Below are positions 23,218 to 33,253 of a stretch of DNA of 64,000 bases, piece after piece. The notes below the pieces were generated by a model, which saw nothing but the letters and a program-made list of their open reading frames with translations, did not search any database and was not told where the DNA came from. Within the stretch, counting starts at the first letter, position 1, and the number at the start of each line of letters is the position of its first letter. Origin of the DNA: Branchiostoma lanceolatum (lineage: Eukaryota > Chordata > Leptocardii > Amphioxiformes > Branchiostomatidae). A program made the position numbers and the translations under genes. Where the stretch lies: assembly GCF_035083965.1 (NCBI RefSeq), contig NC_089732.1, positions 439,001 to 503,000 of the forward strand, read 5' to 3'.

Positions 23218-26200
23218 TTAAGAAATATCTAGAACCCCCGCGGCGACCAGCTGGTGCGAGAGCCAGTCCAGACCGTCGTGCAGCCCCATGCCTGTCCGGG
23301 CGTCGCAGGCCTGGATGTGCCAGGAGCGGCCGCAGCACAGTTTGTGTAGACTCAGTCTGTCGGTTATCTCTTCTATGGGCAGGGCGTTGGGGAGGTCCTG
23401 GAGGGAAAAAAGAACAGAAAATGGTAAGAATGTATCTCACTGTGCCTCTACAGTTTATAACAGACGATATGTACAACACAGCTTTTGTAGGCTAAGTCCG
23501 TCTGTGATCTTTTCTATAGGCAAGGCATTTGGAAGAAGTACAACAAACAGACGTTAAATACAGCACAGCTTGTGTAGATTGAGTCTGTCTGTCTTGCTAG
23601 GCAGGGCATTGGGAAGGTCCTGGAAGGGGAAAAGACAGAAGATGGTAGGGATGTATCTCTGAAGTGTCCAGTCCTATAACAAGTACAACAAACAGACATT
23701 ATGTGCAGCACAGCTTGTGTAGGCTCAGTCTGTCTGTGATCTCTTCTATAGGCAGGGCGTTGGGAAGGTCCTGGAGGGGAAATGATAGAACATATACTTA
23801 AGTATCATGATAGAACATATACTTCAGTATCATAACTGTAACAAACATTATGTACAGCACAGCTTGTGTAGACTGAGTCTGTCGGTGATCTCTTCTATAG
23901 GCAGGGCGCTGGGCAGGTCCTATAGGGAAAAAAGAACAGAAAATGGTAAGAATGTATCTCACTGTGCCAGTTCTCTGCAGTTTATAACAGACAATATGTA
24001 CAACACAGCTTTTGTAGGCTAAGTCCGTCTGTGATCTTTTCTATAGGCAAGGCATTTGGAAGAAGTACAACAAACAGACATTAAATACATCACAGCTTGT
24101 GTAGATTGAGTCTGTCTGTCTCAATAGGCAGGGCATTGGGAAGGTCCTGGAAGGGGAAAAGACAGAAGATGGTAGGGATGTATCTCTTAAGTGTCCAGTC
24201 CTATAACAAGTACAACAAACAGACATTATGTGCAGCAGAGTTTGTGTAGGCTCAGTCTGTCTGTGATCTCTTCTATGGGCAGGGCGTTGGGAAGGTCCTG
24301 GAAGGGAAATGATAGAATATTAGTCTTATAACAGGTGTTATGTACAACATACTGACATTATACAGCACATCTTGTGTAGGCTCAGTCTGTCGGTTATCTC
24401 TTCTATAGGCAGGGCATTGGGAAGGTCCTGGAGGGGATATGATAGAACATATACTTAAGTATCATGATAGAACATATCCTTCAGTATCATAACTGTAACA
24501 AACATTATGTACAGCACAGTTTGTGCAGGCTGACTCTGCCTGCTATCTCTTCTACAGGCAGGGTGTTGGGGAGGTCCTGTGGGTAAAAGGACAGAAGATG
24601 GTAGGGATGTATCTCTTAAAGAGTTCGGTCTTATAACAGGGAACAGCCTGAAGGAAAAGTACAACAAACAGGACAGTATGTACAGCACAGTTTGTGTTAC
24701 TAAGCTTGTGTAGGCTCAGTCTGTCTGTAATCTCTTCTATGGGCAGGGCGTTGGGAAGGTCCTGGAGGGGAAATGATAGAACATTTAGTGTTATAACACA
24801 CAGTGTGTGCAGCACAACTTGTGTAGACTCAGTCTGTCGGTGATCTCTTCTATAGGCAGGGCATTGGCAAGGTCCTGCATGCAGGGAAAGAAGAACATAA
24901 AGCTATAGTCCCACTGGTCAAAAATGTCCTGCATTCTGTACGCACAGGCTCACTGCTTGTTCGAATGATACAAGAAACTTCATATAGTATGCAGACGCAA
25001 GTTGGAGCGTAGGGTTTCCAATATTGTACTTTTAGAATTTGGAAATAAAACCGAGATCATTGTTGCCATTCAAATAAGGGTTATACATCATACATATGCT
25101 CAGTATTGATCAGCATGACAGAGTGACAATAATGGTCAAAGTCAAGTTCAAATCTTGCCATTATTGCCAAACGGCTTGATAAGTTTCAAAAACATCTGGG
25201 AAAGTGGGGAAAACTATATACTGTCCTTTCTACGTAAATCTTTCCTGTCATTATGTTTTTGATTACCAAGATGTAGAGGTTCTCATTTACTATGTGTGAT
25301 CATATATTATTGTTTCCGGGTTTTATGTATCAGTTTTGTGGTTTTTCATGTGTTTCATTTATTTTGTATATGTGCCATGTTTTCTTATTATTTCTTTGTT
25401 ATTTTAAAAACTAATAAAAAGAATGAAAAAAAAAGAAGTTCAAATCCTACACCGTTCTGACCTGTTTGTTAGCAAACACACGAAGCATGGCTTCTATCAG
25501 TTGTATTGCACTGTACTACTATTTGGCAAGTCTTAGTTTCTTTCGTTTTGTTCAAAGATGAAAAGTTTAACCCTTTCTGACCTGTTTGTTAGCGAAGACC
25601 AGCAGCACGGCTTCTCTCAGCTCCTTCTCCGCCAGCAGTTTGGACAGCTCGTCGTACGTCTCGTCTAACCGGGCGCAGTCAGCGCTGTCCACCACAAATA
25701 TCACCGCTGGAAACAAACAAACAAACAAACATGAGCCTCGTCTAACCGCGCGCAGTCTGCGCTGTCCACCACAAATATCACCGCTGGAAACAAACAAACA
25801 AAGAAACAGACTGTTAAGAAAACCAAGGCAAACTTGTTTTATATCTATAATATGAATCCCAAGGAAAGCCTGCTGTCAGTTGAACCAAAGGACTGTTAGT
25901 TTGAAACACTTTCATAGAAAACTTACCCACCTCATGATACCCTGAAAAGTTTAAGTTGCAACTGATACTAGAGTCTGTATCAGTATTATCACCTTGTATA
26001 ACTGGCCTTCAGCACCAGCTTCACAGACACATGGCTACCAACGGGTTACAATCAAAAGGCTTGTTAAGTCCAAGCGATGCATATCTAACTTAAAAGCTTC
26101 AACCCTAACCCTTCAGTTTTTCAAGAAAGCAGTTGGTTGTACATCATGTCCAAAGAGTGATCTACAACTAATATAACTGGCAACCTGGTAGACGGGATTC

Positions 26201-29200
26201 AAACCCCTAAGTAGTGATCCTATAATCAAGAATCAAGCTTGATAACCACTTGTCTAGGCTCCTCCATACTCACCCTGTGTGTTGAGGTAGTAATGCTTCC
26301 ACAGTGGTCTGAGTTTAGGTAGTCAGACTTACCCTGTGTGTTGAGGTAGTAATGCTTCCACAGTGGTCTGAGTTTAGGTAGTCAGACTTACCCTGTGTGT
26401 TGAGGTAGTAATGTTTCCACAGTGGTCTGAGTTTAGGTAGTCAGACTTACCCTGTGTGTTGAGGTAGTAATGCTTCCACAGTGGTCTGAGTTTAGGTAGT
26501 CAGACTTACCCTGTGTGTTGAGGTAGTAATGTTTCCACAGTGGTCTGAGTTTAGGTTTTCCTCCCACGTCCCAGATTGTGAACTTCAGGTTCTTGTACTC
26601 CACTGTTTCCACATTAAAGCCTGAAAAAAAAGGAGACTTTTAAAAACACTAAATGTCAAAATGGTAAATTACAACTGGTATTTGACGACATGTGCTGAAC
26701 ACAACAGTATGAATGCCTGAGGAATTTCTGAACACATAATTGAAATTTGCATAGGGTTTGGGTAGTTACTAGACACACTGAAGACAGACCTCAGTTCCTC
26801 TTAACCTTCAGCAGTCTGAAGTAGCCAAATCTCTATTGGTTACTGGGTTAGGCAGCAGAGAGAAGGTTAAAACAGATAAAAACGCTGAGTAATGAAACTA
26901 AGAAAGAGTAAGGTCAGTGGAACATTCTGAAGAGAGGCTGAGTGAAACTGCAGCACATTTCCATGGCTGCAGATGCAGAACCATTGAATGATGATACTTG
27001 GATACTGTTATGATGGGGATAGGTTAAGGTTGGTTTAGGTTAGGTTAATGATTTACTAACCAATAGTGGGGATGGTCTGCATGAACTCATCCTGCTTGAG
27101 TTTGAAGAGGATCGCCGTCTTGCCTGACTCATCCAGACCCAAGGTCACGACCCGCATCTCCATCTTAGGGCCGATGTGCACACGGTTATCCTGTAGGGGG
27201 AACACAGTCCAACTTTAGAACATAGAGAATCAATCTGTTACACATGACAAATAGAAGCTGTGGTGAGGAGCTTTCAGAAGGCATCCACCATCTTTCTTTA
27301 GTTCTAGTTTAGTTCAGTACTGAAAAATTCAGCAGTCGTGGTAGGTTTTACGTTTGATATTTTAGGCCCGGTGTGTACATAATGTTCTAAACAAGACAGG
27401 GCAATGTTGTAAATGTTATCAAAACACTGAGTCTTATGTTTAAAGTTTGAATTTGGCAACCAAGGACAGCACCATCCCACAATATTCCCACAGCAATGTT
27501 GTTGGACAGACCTGTCAATCAGCACCAAGGACAGAGCCATCCCATAATATTCCCCCAGGAATATTGTCTGACTGACCTGTCAATCAGCACCAAGGAGAGG
27601 GCCATCCCATAATATTCCCACAGAAATGTTGTCTGACAGACCTGTCAATCAGCACCAAGGACAGAGCCATCCCATAATATTCCCACAACAATGTTGTCTG
27701 ACAGACCTGTCAATCTGCACCAAGGGCAGGGCCATCCCATAATATTCCCACAACAATGTTGTCTGACAGACCTGTCAATCTGCACCAAGGGCAGGGCCAT
27801 CCCATAATATTCCCACAACAATGTTGTCTGACAGACCTGTCAATCTGCACCAAGGGCAGGGCCATCCCATAATATTCCGACGACAATGTTGTCTGACAGA
27901 CCTGTCAATCAGCACTAAGGACAGTATATGTGGGGGAGAGAGGGTATGTGTGAGGGGGGTACATGTGTATTTGTGTGTGAGAGGGGTGTGTCTGAGGGGG
28001 GTACGTGTGTGTGTCTCAAGGGGGATATAATACTGACCTTAGTGAAAGTAAGCGGAATCCCCGGGTCCATGTGCAGCTGCTCCGGTAAGTCAGAGAACTG
28101 CTGCTGTGTGAGGGGGGTATGTGTGTGTGTGGTGAGGGGGGTATGTGTGTGTGTGGTGAGGGGGGTAGGTGTGAGAGGGGGGGTACTAACCTTAGTGAAT
28201 GTAAGCGGGATCCCTGGGTCCATGTGGAGCTGCTCCGGTAAGTCTGAGAACTGCTGCTGTTGTTTCCTCACCGTGTCCAGCAGACTCCGGATCTCCTGTT
28301 TCGCAAGGAGGACCTTGTGGTCGTCCTGGCAATACAAAAGGTCATGAGTCAGGCTTTCTCATTAGATAGAAACATGTCAATCATTATGCATCATTATTTT
28401 CTGATTAAAAAAGCTAGTAGCTGACCAATTGCAAGTAGCAGCTGTCAGTTTTGCTAAAATATGAAACTTTACGGCAAACCAACAGCTTCTCACACCCACT
28501 TAGCAAGGTAGATGGGGTGAGATGGGGTGAGATGGGGTGAGATGGGGTGAGATGGGGTGAGATGGGGTGAGATGGGGTGAGATGGGGTGAGATGGGGTGA
28601 GATGGGGTGACAATCGTGACACAATGGTCTCTATCAGTCGATGTGCTGTCTCCACAGGTATTCAAGCAGGTGTGTTCTCATCTGAGACAGGTGTAACCAG
28701 TTATTCACCTGTTGTAGCATCTTCTCACACTCCAGACAGATGGTCGTGACCTGAGACACGACCACGGCCATGTCTTCTTGCTGCTGTTTCAGCGAGCAGA
28801 GTTTCTCGCGCACGTGTGTGTCGACCACGCTCAGCGCAACGTTCTCCTGTCGATGAAGCGTCTCATGTAACTCCTGGAAGTACCGACGCACGCGGACACG
28901 GGCTTCCTCTGCTGTCCCGTGGATCTGGGAGAGGAAATAAGGACAAGAAGATTTTAGATCTTATAGACTGGAAGGAAGATCCTCTTACAAACTATAGCAG
29001 CCTCCAGAGGTACCAACGGACGCAGATCCATGCTACTTGCAAGAGAAATGGAAGATTTCACCCTCAGGCTAAATGTACAGAAACTGCACAGCAGATACAT
29101 ACACATACACAGACAGACACACACACACACAGGTAAGCACAAAACAATACACTATTCTTCTGGACTCCAGGAAGAATAGTGTATGAAAAACCACTAATGG

Positions 29201-32200
29201 AGATCCTAATAAAACAAACAAAGAAACAAACAAACAATACTTCTCTTCCTTGGGGTGAAGACCCCACAAGATTTTACAACTTCCAGATAAGAATAAAGAA
29301 AGTCATGACAAGAAGATGCTTCCACAAACGTTAAATCTCGGGACACTTGTTTCTTGTATGCAAATTCCTTATGAGAGTGAGAACTTTTGTAATGGGGAAA
29401 TTGTTCTACAAACAAACAAAATTAGACATAACACACTGAGAAATTGTTCTTCTTACCTGTTCGGTGTGCGTGAAGCCGTGTTCGTTCTCCACAGTCCGTG
29501 AGCACCCCTCCATCTGCTGGATGGCGTTGCCAAGGCGACGGGCGCTGTCCGACACCCCGTCCAGGAACCCTCTCACGTGCTGCAGGGTGTCGATGATGGA
29601 CATGCGCACCTGCTCAGCATCGTTCTCTATAAGGGTGTGCTGGAAAAAGGGAAAAGTAAATCCTGAGCTGGCTAGGATACAGCCAAAACTTCTCATGAAG
29701 TCAAATGCATTTATTGACTACTTGGGTCATCTATCATGCAAGGTACAATCCTGCGGAAAAAAACATCCAGGGAAGAGGGAATAGGGGTAGGCAACACTGC
29801 CAACAGAAAGGATAATATATATCAGAGAATGGACAGGCATGACAATAAGTAAAACATAAGACTATGAAGAGTTAAGAAAACTGGTTGCCAGATATTTTGT
29901 GTCCAAATAGTCAAATAGATAGGTGTAGATGGGATGAAATGCTCTTAGTAACATCTCAAACACCCACCTTGTGCCCCTGGTGCTTGCCGTAGTCCTTACA
30001 CACATAACACATGAGTGGGTTACACAGGCAGCTCTCCTCCAGACAGGCGAACTCAATAGCATGGGTCTGGTGCAGCGGACACATGGGCTTCTCCCGCGGT
30101 TTCTCGTGCAGAGGGACGAGCTTGTGTTTCGCCAGCGTGCGTGTGTTGTGTGTGGACTGGGCGCACTCAGCACACAGGTTAGTGCTGCAGACTGTACAGT
30201 AGATGGTAGCGAGGTGGTCCTCGTTTTCATCACAACGGATAGTGGTCTGTGGGTTCATGATAACAACAATAATGTTGATCAAACAAAGATGTCATTTGGA
30301 AGCATGAATGTATAGGGAAGAAGTCCAAGTTTTCTACACACTCAGAGAGTTTGGCGTCACCAAAGCCAACTGGAGGTTCTGTGCTGAAAGTAAAAGATCT
30401 TGGAACAAAGAAGGAAAAGTATGAAAATGCTTCTTGTGGATTTCTTGTGCAGAGGGACCAGCTTGTGTTTTGCACTCCGCACACAGGTTAGTGCTGCACA
30501 CCGTACAGTAGATGGTCGCCAGGTGGTCCTCATTTTCATCACACCGGATAGTGGTCTGTGGGTTGGCAACAAACAGCGTCAAACAAAGAAGTCATTTGGA
30601 AGCATGAATGTCCAGGGGGAAAAGTCTCCTACTTCACTCAGACGCTGGGGGTCACCAAAACCAACTAGAGATTCTTTGCTGAAAATAAAACATCTTAGCA
30701 AAGAAAAATACAAGCAGGACAGTGTAGTTTGAATCTGGCAGAAACGTTAGAGATTTTCACTGGAAACATCAGGTAACATAAGTCTGCTTTTTTCGTACTA
30801 GTAAGCTTTAACCAAAGGTTACTAAATACTATTTAAGTGTGTTTCTGCTAAATAATGGTAAGAGTTTGTGTCCAAACTTGTCAAAAGCCCAACATTCAAG
30901 AATTTGTCTGGGACTTCCTTAGAAGCTGTAACATTGAGGTTGTTATGGTAACCAAGTCTCACCTCTTTCTCTGTGTCCATGCTGACCTCACACAGCAGCG
31001 CCCCCGGTGACTCCCGACCGAACTGCAGTCTCTCTAGCAGCTCCAGCAGGGCAAAGTTCTTCTTTAACCCCCACACACCCGAGTCGCCTGTGGGGAAACA
31101 TGGGAGATAATTATATAACCTGTACATGTACCCTTAACCCCCACACACCCGAGTCGCCTGTGGGGAAACAAGGAGATATACGTGTCACTGTACCTGTACC
31201 TGTACATGTACCTTTAACCCCCACACACCCGAGTCGCCTGAGGGAAACATGGAAGAGGAAATGTACCCATTCCTATACCTGTCCTGTACCTACAGCCTAC
31301 TAGTATGGGGTTGGGAAAATGTGGTTTTACCTTTTCCTACCTGTCTCTATACCTGTACCTTCAACCTCCAAACACAGGAGTCCCCTGTAGCAGTAATTCT
31401 CAATCTAACTTCAGAACGTTAATGGGAGGACATGATTTAAACTCAGGAGTGACTGTGATCTACTGGATCACTTAAGCTAGTTAAAGCTACAGTTTAATTA
31501 TAGTTGTCAACTATTACCGATATGCAGATATTCCTACACAAGTTTCTCTCCACAATCAAAATGCTCAACAACAAAAAATCACAAATGTCCAACATCTGTT
31601 TGCACTACCCTAGCAACGGTAACAGTGGAAGATGGTACCAGACTAACTGTTCACAAATTTGGTACAAAAACTGCTAACAAAAAACTCACCTATCTCAGTC
31701 ATCTGCCTGTCGAAGGGGCAGCGGATGGCGCGGCCGTGCAGCGGGAGCCGCGTGAGGCAGTCGTGGCACAGGGTGTGGCCGCATAGCAACAGGCGCGGCA
31801 CCTTGTCGCCCTGGAGACCGAACACATCCTCACACACCCCGCACTCCAGGACCTGCAGGGCAGCATGGGATATGTCACATCTTGATCTCACAAGGCATGA
31901 TGGGATATGTGCCGCTCATAAACTCAGACTATTAACATTGAAGGTACGCAGTTCGTCACCATGAATTTAAAGAGAAGTGGGACAAATCTTAAAAATCAAA
32001 ATTTATACCAAGGAAGAAAAGCATGATGAGCATAAAAGCAAAAGAACTACTAAATACTCACCAATAGAGGGAGTGAGTGAAGGAAGGTGGAAGTAGAACA
32101 CAGATCAAAGAAAGAAAAAGAGTCAAGAAAAGAACTAAGAAAGATAACACGATGTGAAGAGGGATGATGGCAGATGAGGAACAATGGGCTCCCTTGGTGG

Positions 32201-33031
32201 GATTGGCCCAAAGTTAAATTCAAAATTGTGTTATATACTAGCAGGGTTTTTTCTAGAAAAATTGAATAAGGGGGGGCACGCACAGGCGAGGAAGCAAATT
32301 CTATGTATTTATGAAAGAATTGATTGCTGAGTGAAGCTGTATACTGGGTATTAAGCTGAAATCTGAATTGGACAAGGGGGTGCTGGGCTGAAACAAGAGG
32401 GTGCAGCGCCCCTCTTTCCTGATTTAGATGAACCCCTGTACTAGTACTAGTAACTAATTGATAAATGACAATGGGTCAAAAGTAACCATGCAATTATTTC
32501 GCATACCAACAATTTTAAACACCATTCAGACCATATGGTGGTCATGAACAGTTATACAGGTTTGACTGTAATTGCTTGTAGGATCAAGTTTGGTAGGATA
32601 TAAACAAACCATGATCAGCTGAGCCTCATAAGTTTTGACATTTTAGCCTGCCAATGATAAACCTACGAAAGAGCATGTACTTGCATAAATGGCCTTAAAA
32701 TGTCATAAGTTGACGATGAGGGTAGAACACGTATTGGGTAAAACTTTTGCTAATTCAGCCTGAGCGAACAAGTTATGATGTCATCATGGATGATGTGGAA
32801 GAAAAACCACAACAAAAACAGCCGGCCCATCCCACTAATTAACTCAATGTAAACACAGCATTTCTAGCATTGCAGCGAAGATAAAGGACTCTAAATGGAG
32901 ACAGCTAGAAGTTCGTAAGCTTCGTATTCGTCTGAAGTAGTCGTTCGTGACGAAACTGAGCAGAAAAATGGACTTACATTGGATTTTCCCGGTCTCCGGT
33001 GCAAAACGTTTCTCGGCTCTGCCGTCGCCAT
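23218..33031 (-). CDS. TRIM23: TRIM23: RING/B-box/coiled-coil E3 ligase with ARF GTPase domain
   Basis: Ubiquitin E3 ligase fused to an ARF-like GTPase; in vertebrates it acts in trafficking, autophagy and innate signalling. Exons in transcript order: 33031-32978, 31852-31690, 31087-30963, 30246-29968, 29639-29457, 28924-28709, 28325-28191, 27190-27061, 26620-26510, 25706-25582, 23397-23218; GT-AG and in phase; 566 codons plus stop (human 574). Domains: C3HC4 RING about 22-70 ([21 protein letters not shown]); two B-boxes about 119-207; coiled coil 208-385; ARF domain 386-566 with P-loop GLDESGKT (403-410), WDVGGK (445-450) and NKQD (505-508), the last split by intron 10. WDVGGK has Lys where ARFs have the catalytic Gln; I recall the same substitution in human TRIM23. 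Six of the exons have tandem partial copies. Divergently paired with TRAPPC13. Confidence 0.96.
23440..24890 (-). repeat. Array of about 11 extra copies of the TRIM23 exon 11 5' half
   Basis: The first ~70 bases of exon 11 (from the acceptor through codons [15 protein letters not shown] to LHKLC) recur with 5' edges near 23530, 23622, 23772, 23920, 24068, 24150, 24300, 24430, 24577, 24768 and 24875, plus the real copy at 23397. Several keep a CAG acceptor and an intact frame, then run into an in-frame stop shortly after the LCC codons. No copy continues into the second half of the exon. A higher-order duplication is visible: about 23350-23770 closely matches 23880-24300. Confidence 0.95.
24960..25436 (+). 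mobile_element. Possible retroelement tail with A-rich end
   Basis: The segment ends with AATAAAAAGAATG and a run of A. Upstream is T-rich, UTR-like sequence (TTTCTACGTAAATCTTTCC). It lies in TRIM23 intron 10 in antisense orientation. There is no protein remnant and no target-site duplication was established. Confidence 0.35.
25456..25500 (-). repeat. Diverged copy of the TRIM23 exon 10 donor edge
   Basis: On the minus strand this reads codons like the exon 10 end (VFANKQ) followed by GTCAGAAC, paralleling the real edge at 25582 (GTCAGAAAGG). The coding part before it is altered. It lies about 125 bases downstream of the real donor. Confidence 0.75.
25736..25800 (-). repeat. Copy of the TRIM23 exon 10 acceptor and 5' end
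   Basis: On the minus strand, GTTTGTTTCCAG then CGGTGATATTTGTGGTGGAC repeats the real exon 10 start (25706) at about 25786, with nine-tenths or more identity by eye over roughly 50 bases, including the CAAA-rich tract before the acceptor. Confidence 0.88.
26272..26566 (-). repeat. 59-bp minisatellite spanning the TRIM23 exon 9 donor, 5 copies
   Basis: The plus-strand phrase ACCCTGTGTGTTGAGGTAGT starts at 26272, 26331, 26390, 26449 and 26508, an exact 59-base period. The copy at 26508 is the genuine exon 9 end (codons around [13 protein letters not shown]). The four others lie in intron 9, and each carries a donor (GTAAGT or, in the outermost, GTGAGT). Copies differ at only a few positions. 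Confidence 0.97.
27460..27925. repeat. 65-bp intronic minisatellite, about 7 copies
   Basis: CCTGTCAATC begins at 27511, 27576, 27641, 27706, 27771, 27836 and 27901, a strict 65-base period. Units read GCACCAAGGACAGAGCCATC and CCATAATATTCCCACA. It is within TRIM23 intron 7 and does not touch an exon. Confidence 0.95.
28037..28105 (-). repeat. Copy of the TRIM23 exon 7 3' half plus donor
   Basis: The segment matches 28191-28260 almost base for base (codons [21 protein letters not shown] in both) and ends in a GTCAGT donor, where the real exon uses GTTAGT. The copies are about 155 bases apart, separated by GTGTGTG/GAGGGGGGT tracts. Confidence 0.93.
28511..28610 (+). repeat. Perfect 10-bp tandem repeat, 10 units
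   Basis: GATGGGGTGA is repeated ten times without a change, in TRIM23 intron 6. Perfect homogeneity suggests recent expansion and probable length polymorphism. Confidence 0.98.
30440..30558 (-). pseudogene. Decayed copy of TRIM23 B-box exon 4
   Basis: From an acceptor-like CCCACAG, this copy repeats [20 protein letters not shown] of exon 4 with silent changes. It then lacks about 32 bases of the real exon after the LCAEC codons, which shifts the frame, and decays. Downstream intronic sequence (near 30240-30330 against 30550-30650) is duplicated too, so the unit is about 310 bases. Confidence 0.9.
31125..31395 (-). repeat. Copies of the TRIM23 exon 3 acceptor edge
   Basis: CCCCCACACACCCGAGTCGC, which holds the first codons of exon 3 and its acceptor in plus orientation, is present at 31068 (real), 31138 and 31217, and in weaker form near 31365. 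Spacing is about 70-80 bases with GTACCTGTACC between. Confidence 0.9.
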
Positions 33032-33253
33032 TTTGACCGGACTAGTCTACTCTAAGGGGTACATTTCAAATCTAATGTATTCAGTATTCACAGTCGTATC
33101 GCCATATGGAATCAAATTTAGCTCATAAAACGTAAGAAAAACTTAAAAATACTATAAATCTCTATTTTTATGCACAATACATGCGCATTTACACGCGCCT
33201 TGAACGCTATTGCTGCAATAATATATAGAAGAAATCCCCTCGCTACTTTAGAG
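33032..33253. promoter_or_regulatory. Bidirectional promoter region of TRIM23 and TRAPPC13
   Basis: Only 222 bases separate the two divergent start codons. No TATA box is obvious in a usable position. The TRIM23 start is embedded in CGCCATTTTG, a YY1-type motif, and a half NRF1-like TGCGCA occurs near 33181. Any 5' UTRs must lie here or overlap. Motif assignments are by eye. Confidence 0.7.

Noticed and set aside
23440..24890. Regularly spaced repeats resembling a repeat-spacer array
   Set aside because: The repeated part encodes TRIM23 residues with a splice acceptor, and the spacers are themselves related; this is exon duplication.
27821..28347. Val/Gly/Cys-rich frames near 28 kb
   Set aside because: They read GTGTGTG and GAGGGGGGT tracts between the duplicated ends of TRIM23 exon 7.
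28511..28610. Regular short repeats that might suggest a CRISPR array
   Set aside because: Perfect 10-base head-to-tail units without spacers in a eukaryotic intron; a simple satellite.
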